Under the pieces are notes generated by a model. It did not search any database. It saw only the letters and a list, made by a program, of their open reading frames with translations, and was not told the DNA's origin. This document shows positions 19,187-21,610 of a DNA stretch of 21,610 nucleotides, piece by piece. Positions within the stretch are counted from its first letter, which is position 1. Every line of letters starts with the position of its first letter. The translations under genes and the position numbers were made by a program. The DNA comes from Acrasis kona (Eukaryota; Heterolobosea; Eutetramitea; Acrasida; Acrasidae), in assembly GCA_026419775.2 (NCBI GenBank), contig JAOPGA020001661.1, positions 1 through 21,610 on the forward strand. Direction: 5' to 3'.

Positions 19187-21610
19187 ATGAAGAGAAAATC
19201 AGATGCGATAGGTTCTGACCAGAATAAGAAGAGTAAAAAGCTTGCGTTAGCGACAGTACCAATGTCTTCTTACGACGACTTTCAAGACGACAATCAAGGC
19301 AGTCAAGATCTATCCTTCTCTCAAGAACAACCCATCAATACCACTCAAGACAATTTCGACAGCACCACCTACACATACAATACATCATTCTCAGCATCAT
19401 TTGTTGAGACGTCCAGTCAACATAACACATCCAGTCAAGAATACGTCATGTCACCATCAACCAAACAACAACCATCCAGTTCCAAGAAGGACCAACAAAA
19501 GAAGAATGAAGTCAAGGCGGAACAAATGGCCAAAGAAGAAAGGGAGCGCATGGGAAAGGATCTAGTTCACAACTTTAAAGAAAATAGAGACATGTACACA
19601 TACTTTAATGACCTACAAGCCATTGCAAATGAACATAGAATAGACATTCACTTCCCAGAGCTAGTGGTGGTGGGAATGCAGTCCGACGGGAAATCATCAT
19701 TCGTAGAAGCACTTTTAGGATTCCAATTCAACACCATCGACACACAAATAGGAACAAGAAGGCCATTAATCCTACAAATGATGAACGACGGATCTTACGA
19801 CAAACCTCACTGTGTATTTTGGACGGAGGATTTAAAAGCACTAGAGGACAAACCCACACCAGTACAAAAAATCGAATCAGAACTAAGGAGAAGAACGGAA
19901 GCATTATGCGGCAAGACTGACGTCAGCAGCGTTCCCATCATCCTCAGAGTCAAATACAAGTATTGCGCCAACCTAACCATTTACGACACTCCAGGTTTCA
20001 GAAAAGGAACAAACGATCCATTATCTCCGAAAATCGCAAAGATGGTGCTCAAGCTCATCGAACCCTCACATCGTGTCATTGTATGTTTGGAACAATCAAC
20101 AGTGGAATGGTGCAACACAACAGTCAGGCCCATGATCCAAAAAGTAGATTCACAATTAGAACGCACCATCATCGTCACCACGAAATTCAACAATCGCATC
20201 AATCAATTCCGCAACAAGGAGGAAGTGGACGGATACCTTTCCGCCGATGGACACCTCAACGGAAAACAATTATTTTTCGTTTCGTTACCATCAGGACACG
20301 ACGCAAGAGAATTAGCAGAAGAAGAATTCAAGAGGCGCATCCTAGACACATACATTGAAGATTACAAACATTTGTGCAGAGTTGGATTCGACCAGAAATA
20401 CAAACACTGTTTGGGATTCTTTAATTTGAAAAAACATTTGGAAACCATCCTAAACAATCGATACAAGGAATGTTTGGTTCCCATTCTCAACAAGATGGAA
20501 GAAGCATTACAACATCGAAAAGTCCGATTGGAAAGAATCACGCACGAAATGGACCAAGTCAAGAATGATAATTTGGAACAAGCGGCAGTAAAGATCATCA
20601 ACACTTACATTACGAACGTATCGGCTGCGCTCAACGGAACTAATTTATTCGACACGATGAAGAATGGATATACGCTAGAGGAAGAAAAGAAGGAATCGAC
20701 GTGTACTTCGTGGCCCAATTATGATTTGGATCTACGCATCAGAAATTCACAATACAAACTGTACGGAGGATCCCAATTGGAGCGATTGTTGGCGGAATTC
20801 GAAATCGTCGCTCACAGTCAAGAATTCCCGCACACATCCGACGACGAAGTTGCGGTCACCATCGGTCTCAATTCGTTACATACCATTCCTGATTATGACC
20901 GAGGCGCATCTGATTTGGCACAAAAGAAATGTAAAAGTATTTTCCAACCGTTGATCCAAGTGTTGATGAATCGAAGTAAATTCATCATGACGTGTTTGTT
21001 CAAAATTGTGGTTGACTACATGAGCGCCGATAAGAACATGGAGCGTTACAAGGGATTCTTTGATGAATTACAATCGACGAGCGAGAAATTCATCAATTCG
21101 GTGTTGGTGAGCGTGAGAGCGAAAACGGATGATGAATTTGATACATTTACCAAAATCATGGATTGGGATTTGATGCAATATTGTAGCGTGGCGCAAACGA
21201 TGGAATATGACTTGTTGAATCCACAAAAGCAAGATACCATCAAGAGGGTGCAGAGCATTACTGAGGAGAGCTTGGATAAATTGAGTTTGATTAATCAGGA
21301 TCGAAGTAGAGAATTAACGGCGGAGAGGTGTCAGAGAATCAAAACGGTCGCCGCCAAGTTATTCGCTGGCGTTAGGTTGTTATTTGTAAAGTATATTAGA
21401 GCCAAATACAATGCCTTCTTTTTGAACCCAATATTCACCGAAATGGATAATGCTGTAAGGGTTCATTTTACGGAGATGGGAAATGACAAGTTGAAGGAGT
21501 TGATGGGCGTTCAAATGGCCAAATTGAAGAGACACAAGGAGGGATTGACTGACGTGGTCAACAAGTTGAGCGCTCAAAAGGAAAAGTTCCAAAATTTAAT
21601 AGACTTGTTA
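19187..21610 (+). CDS. Dynamin-related GTPase, ARC5/DRP5-like, 3' end outside the window
   Basis: An uninterrupted frame of 808 codons runs from the ATG at 19187 to the window edge. Residues 1-120 are Ser/Gln-rich and probably disordered, with an early basic patch (KKSKK). The GTPase domain starts near 155: FPELVVVGMQSDGKSS (P-loop G163-S171), GTRRPL (switch I), DTPG (267-270) and TKFN (332-335, in place of TKxD). The spacing and phrases such as FPELV, QSDGKS, GFQFN and KYKYCANLTIYDTPG resemble plant ARC5/DRP5, which constrict membranes at plastid division or cytokinesis, more than classical dynamin. A long helical middle/stalk region follows from about 400. No PH domain is seen so far; the C-terminal effector part is not in the window. 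Codon use changes markedly along the gene. Confidence 0.85.
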   Translation, partial: MKRKSDAIGSDQNKKSKKLALATVPMSSYDDFQDDNQGSQDLSFSQEQPINTTQDNFDSTTYTYNTSFSASFVETSSQHNTSSQEYVMSPSTKQQPSSSKKDQQKKNEVKAEQMAKEERERMGKDLVHNFKENRDMYTYFNDLQAIANEHRIDIHFPELVVVGMQSDGKSSFVEALLGFQFNTIDTQIGTRRPLILQMMNDGSYDKPHCVFWTEDLKALEDKPTPVQKIESELRRRTEALCGKTDVSSVPIILRVKYKYCANLTIYDTPGFRKGTNDPLSPKIAKMVLKLIEPSHRVIVCLEQSTVEWCNTTVRPMIQKVDSQLERTIIVTTKFNNRINQFRNKEEVDGYLSADGHLNGKQLFFVSLPSGHDARELAEEEFKRRILDTYIEDYKHLCRVGFDQKYKHCLGFFNLKKHLETILNNRYKECLVPILNKMEEALQHRKVRLERITHEMDQVKNDNLEQAAVKIINTYITNVSAALNGTNLFDTMKNGYTLEEEKKESTCTSWPNYDLDLRIRNSQYKLYGGSQLERLLAEFEIVAHSQEFPHTSDDEVAVTIGLNSLHTIPDYDRGASDLAQKKCKSIFQPLIQVLMNRSKFIMTCLFKIVVDYMSADKNMERYKGFFDELQSTSEKFINSVLVSVRAKTDDEFDTFTKIMDWDLMQYCSVAQTMEYDLLNPQKQDTIKRVQSITEESLDKLSLINQDRSRELTAERCQRIKTVAAKLFAGVRLLFVKYIRAKYNAFFLNPIFTEMDNAVRVHFTEMGNDKLKELMGVQMAKLKRHKEGLTDVVNKLSAQKEKFQNLIDLL

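Noticed and set aside
19963-20358. Plus-strand 131-residue ORF inside the dynamin gene
   Set aside because: It lies in a shifted frame; the dynamin frame is open and carries the GTPase motifs.
1-21610. tRNA, rRNA, CRISPR array or bacterial operon signals
   Set aside because: I looked for T-loop-like GTTCGA contexts and regular spaced repeats and saw none that fold or repeat convincingly; gene structure is eukaryotic.

Overview
The window looks like nuclear DNA of a unicellular eukaryote. Genes are AT-rich, interrupted by very short GT-AG introns (37-64 nt in the models here), packed on both strands with short intergenic gaps, and often followed by or fused to AATAAA. Stops are TAA and TAG, so the standard code fits. 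Gene content (NHL-repeat surface protein, Kelch/BTB and BTB/MATH proteins, an ARC5/DRP5-type dynamin, a cytochrome P450) would suit an amoeboid or amoeboflagellate protist such as a heterolobosean. That placement is inference, not shown by the sequence.

Layout. Positions 1-309 (minus) hold the 5' end of a probable cytochrome P450 with apparent frame breaks. Positions 310-2458 are gene-poor: a weak small ORF, a three-copy degenerate repeat with a palindrome, and the remains of a possible broken gene. Positions 2459-8805 encode one 2102-residue type I membrane protein: signal peptide, N-terminal ectodomain, six NHL repeats, a Thr-Pro stalk of about 560 residues, a second ectodomain, one transmembrane helix and a cytoplasmic tail of about 270 residues. 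Joining its two large ORFs needs one 38-nt intron. Positions 9030-11620 encode an LZTR1-like Kelch-BTB-BTB-BACK protein. It converges on a BTB-BACK-MATH gene (11686-12928, minus) with 65 nt between them, so two candidate cullin-3 adaptors lie tail to tail. Positions 12929-13729 are unresolved.

Then come a divergent protein kinase (13730-15121, minus) whose C-terminus is best explained by two introns, a small possible LYR-type protein (15332-15800), and a gene of unknown function (15824-17023, minus) with a 17-bp inverted repeat upstream. A TATA-bearing region with a 15-bp direct repeat precedes a tiny acidic ORF with a frame break. A condensation/AATase-like acyltransferase follows (17726-18997). 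A dynamin-related GTPase of ARC5/DRP5 type starts at 19187 and runs open off the right edge.

The genes do not form an obvious pathway. The clearest functional association is the pair of BTB genes, both plausible CUL3 substrate receptors. The most unusual observations are the giant mucin-stalked NHL protein, a strong change of leucine codon use along the dynamin gene, repeated overlap of TAA stops with AATAAA, and several genes whose coherent reading needs short introns, a non-canonical intron or 1-nt indels.
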